DNA of 64,000 nt from Olsenella_L kribbiana (GCF_036408795.1 NZ_JAZGJP010000004.1:1-64000); one strand, 5' to 3'; numbered from the stretch's first letter, positions 52,428 to 61,278 are shown. Translations and numbers: made by a program. The notes: a model not told the origin generated them from the letters alone.

Positions 52428-54719
52428 CTACGCGCCGACCTTCTTGAACCGCTGCAGCACCTTGTTCATTGCCTGAATCTCCTCTGGAGTGGTGCCTCCG
52501 CGCTTCATCATGCTCTCCAGCGTCATCCGACCGAGCATTCGCTGCAGGTCGGGATTGTCCTTCACAGCCTCGGCAACGTCGCCGCGCGCCTTGGCGCCCT
52601 CGGCCATCATGCGGTCGAGCACCGCGCCTGCCTCGGGGCTCTGATGAATCTCGTTCAGCGTATCCTTCACCGAGTAACAGGTGGGATCGATGGGGTCCTC
52701 GTCGAACCAGTTGTCCACCGGGCCGGCCTCACCCAACGCGTAGTCCGGGTTGGGCTCGGTAACGTGGCGCAGGCTGATTCGGTCGGAAAGCTCGCCGGCG
52801 CGCGCCTCGATTGCGTGCTCGGAGCCCACCGCACCGAGCGGCACCGAAAAGATGAACGCGTGCGTACCAGCCTGCTCGGCCAGAAGCTCGCCGTCCACAT
52901 AGAGCGCCACGCCCGGCTGGTTGCTGTAGACCTTCACCTCGGCTGCCTCGCCGGTGCGATCGCGGAAGCGCCGGCCGCACACGTGCACGAACGGCTCACG
53001 GCTCCAATGGGCTTTGTAGAGATAGAAGGCGTCCTTCTTGGTCGAGCGGTCGAAGGTGACGAGACCCTTCTGGTTCTCGCCCATCTTGCCGCCCTCCTCG
53101 CGCCCGTCGGCTCCGAAGTCGAACATGTTCCACACGTGCGTCGCCCACAGCCACGGGCGCGCCTCGATCATCGCGAGCATGTGCTCGTGGAAAACGCACT
53201 GATACTCCTCGGAGTAGTCGCCTCCGGCGGGCGCGGCAGCGTGCAGCGCCGGGTTGGCGTCGGCGCCGTACTCGGAGAAGCCGATGGCTCGTTCAGGATA
53301 GGCGGCGTGATAGGTGTCGAAGAACTCGTCCGTGTCGCCCATCTCGCCCACGTACCATCCGAAGTAGAGGTTGTAGCTGTTCACATCCGGGATCTCCAGG
53401 ATGGGAGAGTCGATGCCCAACATGAAGACGTTGGCCATCGTGGTGGGACGCGTGGGGTCGAGCTCGTGGCAAAGCGTGTTGAGCTCGCGGTGAATCTGGT
53501 AGAGGTCCTCCCCCACCGCCGAGGCGGCCGTGATCTCGTTGGAGAGCCCCCAGACTACGATCGAGGGGTGGTTGAAGTTCTGCGTCACAAGCTCGCGCAT
53601 CTGCGTGAGCGCGTTAGCGTCGCCTTGAGGCAGGCGCATGGTGATGAAGGGAATCTCGGCCCAAACGCAGATTCCCGCCTCGTCGCAGAGATCATAGAAC
53701 ACCTGAGCGTGCTGATAGTGCGCGAGGCGGATGGTGTTGGCCCCCATCTCGCGGATCATCGCCATGTCCTCGGCCATCATCTCGGGCGTGAGGGCGTTGC
53801 CCACGCCCGCGCGGTCTTGGTGGCGCGACACGCCGCGCAGCGGGTAGCTCCGGCCGTTGAGGATGAAGCCGCGCTGCGGATCGATCTGGTAGCTGCGGCA
53901 GCCGAAGCGCTGCGTCACGGCATCGCCCGAGGCGAGCGAGACGGTCGCGGTGTAGAGGTACGGGTCGTCCACACCATCCCACAGGCGCGCATCTATGATC
54001 TGGAAGACGGCCTCGGCATGCCCCGCCTCCACGGGAACGGTTACCCGCCACGTGAGCTCCTGGCCGCCCGATGCACCCGCGATCGCGATGGTCGCCTCGG
54101 CCGGCGCACCCTCGAACCATGCCTCGACCGTCACCTCGGCGCTGGCGCCCTCGGCGCCCCCCGCGGGGCCGAGCGTCACTTGCGGCGTCACGCGCACCCC
54201 AGGCGCCCCGCAGTGCCCGAGCGCCACGTGCTCGGCGGACACAGTGATGAGCCGTACGGGGCGGTAGATGCCGCCGTAGAAGGTGAAGTCGGCGTACTGC
54301 GGGTACACATGGTCGCTTGACCCGTTGTCCACCGCGACCGCGAGGGTGAGCGAGGCGCCCTCAGCCGCGGCGAGTGCAGGTGCGAGGTTGACGCGGAAGG
54401 TCGAGAACCCATCCTCGTGACGCGCGAGCTCGGTGCCGTCGGCGTAAACCGTCGCAGTGAGCGCGGCGCCCTCGAACTCGAGCCACGCCTCCTCGCCCTC
54501 GGCCAGCTCCGGCACGGCGAGCTCGCGCACGTACCAGCAGGTTCCGCGATAGTAGTCGTTGCCGCCGTCGGCACCGTCCTCGGCGTTCCAGGTGTGCGGC
54601 AGCCGCACGAGCTCACCTGCGCCCGTCCGCGCCGCCTCGGCTGCGGACGTCGCATCCTCGACCTCCGGCGAGCCCTTCAGAAAAATCCAGCCCTCGTTGA
54701 GCGATGTCGTGCTTCGCAT
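52428..54719 (-). CDS. Glycoside hydrolase family 2 protein (beta-galactosidase type) with helical tail
   Basis: The product is 763 residues (MRSTTSLNEGWIFLKG start). The sugar-binding domain has YYRGTCWYVRELAVPE and TADGTELARHEDGFSTF-like repeats. The barrel carries the acid/base Glu in VVWGLSNEITAAS and the nucleophile in IGFSEYGADANP, with VNSYNLYFGWYVGEM between. The C-terminal tail (YSVKDTLNEIHQSPEAGA onward) matches the tail of the GH3 enzyme. There is no signal peptide. Activity could be beta-galactosidase or beta-glucuronidase-like. The longer frame to 54809 is not supported. Confidence 0.92.
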   Translation of the reverse strand: MRSTTSLNEGWIFLKGSPEVEDATSAAEAARTGAGELVRLPHTWNAEDGADGGNDYYRGTCWYVRELAVPELAEGEEAWLEFEGAALTATVYADGTELARHEDGFSTFRVNLAPALAAAEGASLTLAVAVDNGSSDHVYPQYADFTFYGGIYRPVRLITVSAEHVALGHCGAPGVRVTPQVTLGPAGGAEGASAEVTVEAWFEGAPAEATIAIAGASGGQELTWRVTVPVEAGHAEAVFQIIDARLWDGVDDPYLYTATVSLASGDAVTQRFGCRSYQIDPQRGFILNGRSYPLRGVSRHQDRAGVGNALTPEMMAEDMAMIREMGANTIRLAHYQHAQVFYDLCDEAGICVWAEIPFITMRLPQGDANALTQMRELVTQNFNHPSIVVWGLSNEITAASAVGEDLYQIHRELNTLCHELDPTRPTTMANVFMLGIDSPILEIPDVNSYNLYFGWYVGEMGDTDEFFDTYHAAYPERAIGFSEYGADANPALHAAAPAGGDYSEEYQCVFHEHMLAMIEARPWLWATHVWNMFDFGADGREEGGKMGENQKGLVTFDRSTKKDAFYLYKAHWSREPFVHVCGRRFRDRTGEAAEVKVYSNQPGVALYVDGELLAEQAGTHAFIFSVPLGAVGSEHAIEARAGELSDRISLRHVTEPNPDYALGEAGPVDNWFDEDPIDPTCYSVKDTLNEIHQSPEAGAVLDRMMAEGAKARGDVAEAVKDNPDLQRMLGRMTLESMMKRGGTTPEEIQAMNKVLQRFKKVGA

Positions 54720-54897
54720 CGCTTCCCTCCTTATCTCATCCACCCCATCTGCACGGGCGCGCCGCGCCCCGCGCGGGGTCTCTGGGGCACCAGGCGATCT
54801 GGCCCCCACCCGTTCGTTGCACCAGGCGGCGTCCGGAGCCCCGCCGAGGGCCCCGGGCGCCTACGGAACGCACCCCTTCGGATGCGCTCCGTTCGAG

Positions 54898-56370
54898 CTA
54901 TGCGGCTGCTTCCTCAGCCTCGAGCTCGGCCTTCTTCTCGTTGATATCCTTCTGGACCTCGATCATCTTCTCGCGGGTGAGCGTGTAGAACTTCATGGAG
55001 ATGAGGCCGATGATCCAGCCCAGCAGCGGGATGCCGAAGTAGAGGAAGAGCCCCACAGCCTTGATCTCCGGCGTGGGCGCGTCGGTGGGCTGCGGCGCGG
55101 TGTTCACGTACCCGATGACACTCACGCCCACGGCGGCGATGGTGGAGCCGAGCGAGGTGATGAACTGGTCGATGAAGTTGTAGGTGGCCGTCACCACACC
55201 GGGCAGGTACTTGCCGGAGCGCGAGAGCTCATAGTCCACCACGTCGGCGCGCATGGCGTTATCGGCGGTGGTGATGCACATCTTGGCCCCGTTGATGAGA
55301 AACAGCAGGCTGAAGAAGATCACCATGGGCACCGTTGACTGCGAGATGGAAAGCATGTCGATGGAGTAGCAGTAGCCGATGGCCAGCACGGACAGCACCG
55401 AACCCACGAGCATCGATACGATGGCGATCTTACGGCTGCCGTAGGTGCCGCTGAGCTTGCCCGCGAGCACCGCGAAGATGATGGACGGCAGCGAGGTCAC
55501 CGCGGAGACGATGGTCGAGAGGCCGATGTTGCCGATGAGGATGCCGAACACGAGCGTGGTGACGATGGCCTGGCTCATGGTCTGCTGCGAGAGCTTGGCC
55601 GACACGCAATGCAGGATGTACATCTGGAACGGACGGTTGTCCTTCAGCAGGTGCAACATGTCGCGCACGCCCACCTTCTCGTCCGAGGCGGTGAGGTTCT
55701 CGAAGTTCTCGGTCTTATCCACGTCCTTCAAGCCGATAAACGAGAGCAGCATGAACACGAGTGAGATGGGAATGTACACGAGGGCGCACGTGGAGAGCAT
55801 CGCGCTGTTGTACTCGCCGCCGAACATGGGCAGAAGCACCACGTTGGAGACGATCATGAGGACCATGGGCACGAGGTAGCTATAGAGCGTGCCCCACACG
55901 CCCACGATGGGGCGCTGGCGCGGGTCGGTGGAGATGATGGGGGGAGCCATGTTGCCCGCGATGTCGCACACCGAGTTACCCACGATGTAGATGAGGTAGA
56001 GCACCACGAAGAGCACCACGCCGCCGCCATTCGCCCACACGAAGAGCAGGAGCGCCGCGATGGAGCGGATGACCCAGCCGACAGCGGTAAAGAGCCGGAT
56101 CTTGCCGTGCTTGCCCGTGTAGCGATCGATCATGAGCGCGATGGCCGGGTCGATTAGGCCATCGAATACGCGCGAGGCGGTGAGCAGCACGCCCGCGAGG
56201 CCCATCGCGATACCGTAATTCACGTTTGCGACATAGCTGACGAGCGTGATCAGCGAGTAGAACGTCATGCTCATGCCGTTCGACATCATGGTGAGCGCGA
56301 TCTGCCACCACTTGGCGCGACGGTACTGCACACCGTCGACCTCGCTCGCCGTTACCTTCTTGTGTGCCAT
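54898..56370 (-). CDS. GPH-family sugar:cation symporter (MFS)
   Basis: The product is 490 residues with 12 hydrophobic segments. The GPH pattern is clear in the N-terminal half (TASRVFDGLIDPAIALMIDRY, then GKIRLFTAVGWVIRSIAALL) and in the second half (TTADNAMRADVVDYELSRSG, YNFIDQFITSLGSTIAAVGV). The cytoplasmic C-terminus is Lys/Glu-rich (EVQKDINEKKAELEAEEAAA). It imports glycosides, pentosides or hexuronides with Na+ or H+, unphosphorylated, which suits the downstream intracellular hydrolases. It is the first gene of the minus-strand run, with an operator-like palindrome upstream. Confidence 0.92.
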   Translation of the reverse strand: MAHKKVTASEVDGVQYRRAKWWQIALTMMSNGMSMTFYSLITLVSYVANVNYGIAMGLAGVLLTASRVFDGLIDPAIALMIDRYTGKHGKIRLFTAVGWVIRSIAALLLFVWANGGGVVLFVVLYLIYIVGNSVCDIAGNMAPPIISTDPRQRPIVGVWGTLYSYLVPMVLMIVSNVVLLPMFGGEYNSAMLSTCALVYIPISLVFMLLSFIGLKDVDKTENFENLTASDEKVGVRDMLHLLKDNRPFQMYILHCVSAKLSQQTMSQAIVTTLVFGILIGNIGLSTIVSAVTSLPSIIFAVLAGKLSGTYGSRKIAIVSMLVGSVLSVLAIGYCYSIDMLSISQSTVPMVIFFSLLFLINGAKMCITTADNAMRADVVDYELSRSGKYLPGVVTATYNFIDQFITSLGSTIAAVGVSVIGYVNTAPQPTDAPTPEIKAVGLFLYFGIPLLGWIIGLISMKFYTLTREKMIEVQKDINEKKAELEAEEAAA

Positions 56371-56906
56371 AGGAACCCCCTAGCGACTTACCATTCCGTC
56401 TGCTTGATATTTCATTACATTCGTAATGTTTATCAGTAACTGGTATACTACTTGTACTCTTTACAGACGTAACGCTGAGGCCGTGTCAACTCCGCAAACG
56501 GTAGACTCTGGCCGCTGAACGTCAGGTTGAGAGCTACGCGGCGTCCGTTTGCGCGCCGCCACCGCTTGCCATGGAAGCAACGAAGCATCCGTTTCACTCA
56601 TGCCCCATTCACGATTCCAGCAAATAAACCCTGACCACCGCCATGCTCCATCATGACAAACTCTGAGAACGACGGAGCATCTCGCGTCCGAACGAGCAGT
56701 CCCCATCGATGCCTCAACAGGGGGCGCAGCCTCGCGATCAACCGCTGAGGCCATCTTCACTGTACTCACAGGCGCCACGCGACACGATAATCCAATGACA
56801 GAACAACCTTATCATTACATTTGTCAAGTTATCTGATATATCATTTGAACGTAACGGGATGCAACCATGATGCTGAGAAGGGCGCAAGCACCCAAAGGAG
56901 GCTTTT
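56371..56906. promoter_or_regulatory. Divergent control region with operator-like motifs
   Basis: This 536-bp AT-richer region lies between the GPH symporter (minus) and the sugar isomerase-like gene (plus). CATTAC-ATTC-GTAATG (56413-56428) is a perfect palindrome upstream of the symporter. Related half-conserved sites lie upstream of the other gene: CATTACATTTGTCAAG (56813-56828) and TCATTTGAACGTAACG (56841-56856). A minus-strand promoter may be TTACGT and TAGTAT (16-bp spacing, about 56,445-56,473). The middle of the gap shows no gene. Confidence 0.55.
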
Positions 56907-57758
56907 ATGACTAAGACGGCGGTGCAGCAAATCATGATCGGCGGCGTCTGCAAAACGGAGGCCAAGGCAGCCACAGCGCTCGGCGCCATCAAAGCGGCGG
57001 GCTACGACGGCATCGAACTCAATGACTTCATGATTACCTCGAGCCCGCTTATCGTGCGCATGCTCACCCGCGCGGCGGGCATGCCCGTGGGCAGCGCCGG
57101 CAAGCTCGATTGGAAGCGCCTCGTGCGCGAGGCCGGGCTCGAGGTGACGAGCCTGCACACCAACCTCGGCTGCCTCATGGAGCGCCCGGAGGGCACGATT
57201 GCGCTCGCCCGGGAGCTCGACACCTCCACCGTGGTGATCACGGGGATGTACCGGTTCGACTATTCCGACCGGGATGCCGTGGAGACGCTCGCCTGCGACC
57301 TCGACGCCTGCGGCGAGCGTTTGGCAGCCGAGGGCATCAAACTGCTCTACCACAACCACAACTCCGAGTTCCGCAAGGTCGCACCCGGCGTCACCGCCTA
57401 CGAACTGCTGCTCGAGCAGACGGATCCCGCTAAGGTAAACTTCGAGCTCGACACGTACTGGCCCGCCGAGGCCGGCGTGGACGTGCTCGGCCTCATGCGC
57501 CGCGTGGGCAGCCGGCTGCGTCTCTGGCACATAAACGACCGCGGAGCGCGTGTCAAGGGACCCTCTATGACGCCGATCCTCGCCTCGGACAGCATGGAGC
57601 TCGGATGCGGCAACATGCCGCTCGAAGAACTCTGGGCATTGGCGCAAGCCTCGAACGTCGAAGGCATCGTGCTCGAGACGCACAAGAACTGGATCGACAA
57701 GTCCCCGGTGAAAAGCCTGGAGGTCAGCGCCGCTTGGCTGCGCGATCACGTGCGTTAA
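56907..57758 (+). CDS. Sugar-phosphate isomerase/epimerase-like TIM-barrel protein
   Basis: The product is 283 residues. The xylose-isomerase-like TIM-barrel pattern is GYDGIELNDFMITSSPL, VTSLHTNLGCLMERP, STVVITGMYRF, LLYHNHNSEFRKVAPG, KVNFELDTYWPAEAG and LWHINDRGARVKGP, with metal ligands in NHNSE, ELDTYW and LWHIND. This group includes sugar isomerases, IolE/IolI-like enzymes and 3-keto-sugar-processing proteins. It is divergent from the symporter and shares its control region. The specific reaction cannot be assigned. The ATG at 56907 follows AAAGGAGGC. Confidence 0.87.
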   Translation: MTKTAVQQIMIGGVCKTEAKAATALGAIKAAGYDGIELNDFMITSSPLIVRMLTRAAGMPVGSAGKLDWKRLVREAGLEVTSLHTNLGCLMERPEGTIALARELDTSTVVITGMYRFDYSDRDAVETLACDLDACGERLAAEGIKLLYHNHNSEFRKVAPGVTAYELLLEQTDPAKVNFELDTYWPAEAGVDVLGLMRRVGSRLRLWHINDRGARVKGPSMTPILASDSMELGCGNMPLEELWALAQASNVEGIVLETHKNWIDKSPVKSLEVSAAWLRDHVR

Positions 57759-58085
57759 ACGGTATCGGTCGGCGAGCCCCAGAACCCTCTCGAACACACC
57801 CTTCCGGACCCCTATCACACGGCTCAGGCATGAAGCTTTCCGTACCAGCTCCTTCGCATGCGCGGACCTCCCCTGTTCATACCCGAGAGGTAACTGCCTC
57901 GGAACCCCGATACGCCTGCGTGTGCGGATCTGCCGCTTCTGTATCTTTCAAAACGCCCATAAGTGGCAGATTCGCGCACGGGAACATTTCCGAGGGTCGA
58001 TCGGCGCCGAGCCGGTCGGCCACACCGCCGCAAGTGGCCAATTGAAGCTGGGACGGTGCGGCCGCGCCGACGGACGAGCCGCACA
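57759..58085. other. Intergenic stretch holding palindrome copy 2; no gene
   Basis: No coding pattern is seen. It contains the palindrome at 57,919-57,980 and a short inverted repeat GGCCA/TGGCC near 58,020. The terminator of the minus-strand aldolase gene follows directly. Confidence 0.4.
57919..57980. repeat. Imperfect long palindrome, copy 2 of 2
   Basis: CGTGTGCGGATCTGCCGCTT (57919-57938) pairs with AAGTGGCAGATTCGCGCACG (57961-57980) over 20 positions, with three G-U wobbles and a 22-nt loop. The arms resemble those of the copy at 42,265-42,334: AAGTGGC near the loop and CACGGGAA at the base. Both copies lie near the edges of the hydrolase cluster. Confidence 0.65.
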
Positions 58086-58125
58086 AAAGACGCGGGGCGT
58101 CGCACCCGATGGCGCAACGCCCCGC
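58086..58125 (-). terminator. Intrinsic terminator of the eda-kdgK operon
   Basis: On the minus strand, GCGGGGCGT pairs perfectly with ACGCCCCGC (58117-58125 with 58092-58100), extended by a few imperfect pairs. It is followed by GTCTTTTGTG. It lies about 28 bp after the aldolase stop. Confidence 0.7.
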
Positions 58126-58152
58126 GCAGCGTCCCCCTGCTGCGCCAGTGCC

Positions 58153-58794
58153 CTACGCGCGCACACTGGAAGCAAGCTCCATGGCTTCGCGACACGCAGC
58201 CGTCACCGGTGAGAAGTCACCGCCTGCAAAGAGCGCCGGCTTGACCATCCAGGTGCCGCCGCAGGCGATAATCTCAGGCGAGGCCAGGTACTCGGCCACG
58301 TTCGCCGGCGACACGCCGCCGGTGGGCATGAAGCGATGTCCTACGAACGGCGCGCAGAGGGCCTTGATGGTCGAAAGGCCACCGTATTGTGCCGCCGGGA
58401 AGAACTTGGTGACCGTGAGACCGAGGGCGCGCGCCGCCGCGACCTCGCTGGGGGTCACCGTGCCGGGCAGCACGGGCACGCCGCGCTCGATCGCGTGGCG
58501 CACCACAGCCTCGGAGAACCTGGGCGACACAATGAACTCCGCACCGGCGTCGACCGCGTCGTCTACCTGTTCCGGCGTGAGCACCGTACCAGCACCGATG
58601 CACATTTCGGGGTGGGCAGCGCGCATGGCGCGGATGCAGGCGGCGGCGCACGGGGTGCGGAACGTCACCTCTGCGGAGGGCATACCGCCGGCGATGAGGG
58701 CGTCCGCGAGGGGCTCAGCGTCCTCCTCGCGCTCGAGCACAACCACAGACACGATCTTGAGCTCAGCAAGCTCATCGTAAAACGCTTCGAACAT
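58153..58794 (-). CDS. eda: KDPG/KDG-type 2-keto-3-deoxy sugar acid aldolase
   Basis: The product is 213 residues. The class I aldolase layout is intact: catalytic Glu in AEVTFRTPCAAACI (E43 region), CIGAGTVLTPEQVDDAVDAG, FIVSPRFSEAVV, VLPGTVTPSEVAAARALG, and the Schiff-base Lys130 in TVTKFFPAAQYGG, then FMPTGGVSPANVAEYL. It splits 2-keto-3-deoxy-6-phosphogluconate (or a related acid) into pyruvate and a triose. It is 49 bp downstream of the KDG kinase gene, as expected for a uronate or aldonate branch. Confidence 0.93.
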   Translation of the reverse strand: MFEAFYDELAELKIVSVVVLEREEDAEPLADALIAGGMPSAEVTFRTPCAAACIRAMRAAHPEMCIGAGTVLTPEQVDDAVDAGAEFIVSPRFSEAVVRHAIERGVPVLPGTVTPSEVAAARALGLTVTKFFPAAQYGGLSTIKALCAPFVGHRFMPTGGVSPANVAEYLASPEIIACGGTWMVKPALFAGGDFSPVTAACREAMELASSVRA

Positions 58795-58843
58795 GGGGCT
58801 TCCTTTCGGAGTTGATACGGATTAAGGGGCCGACGCAGGCTCG

Positions 58844-59917
58844 CTACCGGGCGACGCACGTGCCGCCGCCGGCAGAAACTGCGACAGAGGCAATCTCTGC
58901 CTCGGTCACGAGGTTGGAATCGCCATGGATGGTGAGCTTGAGCACCGAGCCGGCGATGGCGTAGTCGACGGCACGCTGGGGGGCGTAGCTGTGGAGCAGC
59001 GCGTGCAGGTAGGCGCCCGAGAATGCATCGCCCGCAGCCACGCCCTCGAGCACGTGCATGTCGTAGACGGAGCTGAACCACCACGAGCCGGCCGCATCCG
59101 TCCCGGCGGGCTCACCCGGGGCGCCGTGCGGCAGCAGGTCATCGGTCGCCGAACAGAAGAGCATCCCCATCCAACGGGAATCCTCAACCGAGCGAATGTC
59201 GCGAATCACCGAGAGAACCTGCTTGCACCCGAACTCGGCGCAGATCTGACGAGCCATCTCCACGTAGCCGTCGCGCTCGGCGATACCGGCCTCGAGCGAG
59301 CCGGAAACGCAGGTCATACCAAGGCCGGCAGGCGCGTCCTCGTCGTTGGCAATCACGATATCGACCATTGGCAGAAGCTCGCGCATCACCTTTTGCGAGC
59401 GCTCGGGCGACCACATCTTTCCACGATAGTTGACATCGCACACCGTAACGATGCCGCGCTCGCGGCAGGCGACCAATGCCTCCTTGCAAGCACGTGCCAT
59501 CTCGTCGGAGATGGCCGGTGTCACACCCGAGAAGTAGAAGAGCCCGACGCCCTCAAGGATGCTGTCCCAATCGAAGGCGTCCGCCGACGCGAGGTTGATG
59601 GCGGAGTACTTGCGGTCGTACACGCAGCCGTTGCCGCGCACCGACGCCCCCACCTCAAAGACGTAAGACCCCAGGCGATCGCCCGCGCGCACCACGCGCG
59701 ACGTGTCCACACCATAGGCGCGCAGATGGCGCAGGGCGCACTCCCCCAAGCGGTTCTCGGGCACCACTGAGACATACGCGGCACGGTCATTCTGATATGA
59801 CAGTGAGAGGGCAACATTGGCCTCTGCACCGCCGTATGCAACGTCAAACGACTGTGCTTGCTCGATGCGCCGCTGGTTGGGCGGAGAGAGGCGCATCATG
59901 ATTTCCCCAAAGATCAA
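58844..59917 (-). CDS. kdgK: 2-keto-3-deoxygluconate kinase, PfkB family; start codon region replaced by IS
   Basis: The product is 357 residues as drawn. The PfkB motifs are FGEIMMRLSPPNQRRIEQ, YGGAEANVALSLSY, VCDVNYRGKMW and the catalytic GVAAGDAFSGAYLHALLH. Family members begin a few residues before the FGEIMMRL motif. Here the IS1595-like repeat starts at about 59,923, only six bases from the TTG at 59917 (TTG-ATC-TTT-GGG-GAA), and an in-frame TGA lies just upstream. The original ATG and ribosome-binding site were therefore probably lost. Expression would need the TTG or the internal ATG at 59899. Confidence 0.88.
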   Translation of the reverse strand: MIFGEIMMRLSPPNQRRIEQAQSFDVAYGGAEANVALSLSYQNDRAAYVSVVPENRLGECALRHLRAYGVDTSRVVRAGDRLGSYVFEVGASVRGNGCVYDRKYSAINLASADAFDWDSILEGVGLFYFSGVTPAISDEMARACKEALVACRERGIVTVCDVNYRGKMWSPERSQKVMRELLPMVDIVIANDEDAPAGLGMTCVSGSLEAGIAERDGYVEMARQICAEFGCKQVLSVIRDIRSVEDSRWMGMLFCSATDDLLPHGAPGEPAGTDAAGSWWFSSVYDMHVLEGVAAGDAFSGAYLHALLHSYAPQRAVDYAIAGSVLKLTIHGDSNLVTEAEIASVAVSAGGGTCVAR

Positions 59918-59956
59918 AACAGTTTCTGACAGTCAAGAAGCCGGGTGATGGTTGCT

Positions 59957-60982
59957 TCACGTCGAGCTGCGGAAACGTGCATCGGCAAGCATGAGATGGC
60001 GGACCACCCTTGCAGTCTCGAGCCACCTCTCGCTGGCCTGCTTGACGCGGAATAGATAGACGTACCAGTTCAGGTATGACTGCAGATACTTCATCTCCAT
60101 ACCGGTGAACCGCCAGAGATAGCGCTTGATCCAGGAGCAGAGGTTGTTCACCATCGCGACCCGCTCGAGATACACCGGATCGTTCACGTCCGCCTTGTAG
60201 GCTTCATGGGTGCCCTTGATCGCCTTGACGAGGGCATTGTGGGCACGCTCCCTGTCCCCTACGATGGTCGAGCCATCCGCGATATGCGGCTCGAGGCTCT
60301 CCCTGATCCTCCTGGAGGAAGGCTTGCCGTGGCCGCATACGACGGCGACGGGATTCTTGTGGATGTCGATTGCCACTGCGATGCATACCTGCTGCCTGGA
60401 GAGCCCGCGCTTCCTGGCCTGCCCGAATCCGTGGGAGAGATCCGTGTCCACGATATATGTCTCGTCGATTCACACCCTGTCCTTCAGGACGATCCGGTCC
60501 TGGTAGCCATCCACGGTCGCGAACACCCTGTGACGCCATTCCCATGCCACCTGGTGGGAGACCCCGCAGATCTCGGCCGAAGCGTCGAGCGGCACGCTGA
60601 AGCGCATGAGCCGCACGAACTGGATCCATGCGGCCATATCCGCCTTGCTGTGCTCGAGGACCGTGCCCGTGAGGGAGTTGTATCTCCTGCCGCAGCTGCG
60701 GCACCGGAACCTCTGCAGCCCGCTCTCCTCGTGCCCGTCCCGCCACGCCCCCTTCGCCCCGCAGGACGGGCAGGCTGGCTGCGAACGGTAGAGGCTGGCG
60801 GCATCGGCGAAGGTCCCGAATCCGACGGCTTCCCAGCATTCCCTCTCGTGCACGGCAGACGACAGCAGTGCGAAGTCGCCGGAATCCAGGCCGGCGACCA
60901 TCTCTGCGAAGGCATTCCCCTTCGGCATGGCGGCATCCCATCTGCAGCCTGGAGCCTGCCCGGTGGGATTGTCGCCAAACAA
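59957..60982 (-). pseudogene. IS1595-family (ISXO2-like) transposase with in-frame TGA
   Basis: The N-terminal half (to 60470) has a zinc ribbon (CPSCGAKGAWRD, then RFRCRSCGRRYNSLTGT) and the helical part FVRLMRFSVPLDASAEICGV. The frame meets TGA at about 60,467 and resumes with IDETYIVDTDLSHGFGQARK, where the family has a Trp before the DE motif, so TGG to TGA is likely. The rest (GDRERAHNALVKAIKG, NNLCSWIKRYLWRFTGMEMK) completes a normal transposase. Without suppression of the stop the enzyme is inactive. The start could be ATG 60928 or an upstream TTG. Confidence 0.85.
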
Positions 60983-61020
60983 AGAGCCAGGCAGGCTCCA
61001 GGTCGCATTCTCTGTTTGGC
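60949..61020 (-). promoter_or_regulatory. Mutually exclusive hairpins upstream of the IS1595-like transposase
   Basis: CTGGAGCCTGCC (60949-60960) pairs perfectly with GGCAGGCTCCAG (60990-61001). CTCTGTTTGGC (61010-61020) pairs with GCCAAACAAAGAG (60974-60986), and that arm lies within the loop of the first stem. The two stems overlap and cannot coexist fully, an attenuator-like layout. Confidence 0.45.
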
Positions 61021-61278
61021 AGCGCCATCATACCATGCATGCCGGGCACAGGCACATATGTTCGTCACCCGGGTTCTTGACTGTTAGAAAACGGAAACGA
61101 AGCGCGGACGAAGCGTGGAGATGTGGCGTTCTGGGAGCCTGAGGACGCCGAGGAAATGGCGGCGCTGGGGGGGCATACTCGACACCATCGGCGGCGGTTC
61201 GGTGGTCTCCCATGACGGGCGATTGAAGAGTTCGTAGACCATTCGTAGACTAAACGCCGGTCCCGAGGTATCGCACGA

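Larger units (their letters stand above)
59923..61090 (-). mobile_element. IS1595-like insertion sequence, about 1.17 kb, transposase interrupted
   Basis: Terminal inverted repeats are TTTCTGACAGTCAAGAAGCC (start 59923) and, on the complement of the right end, TTTCTAACAGTCAAGAACCC (ending 61090). About 24 of 26 bases match when extended through CGGGTGA. No direct 8-bp target duplication is visible beside them (CAAAACAG against ACGGAAAC), so one flank may have recombined after insertion. The left end cuts the start of kdgK. The single transposase frame carries an internal stop. Confidence 0.8.

Noticed and set aside
38662..61090. Composite transposon made of the two flanking ISs
   Set aside because: The ISs belong to different families with unrelated ends, and the first has its own target duplication, so they cannot mobilise the block together.
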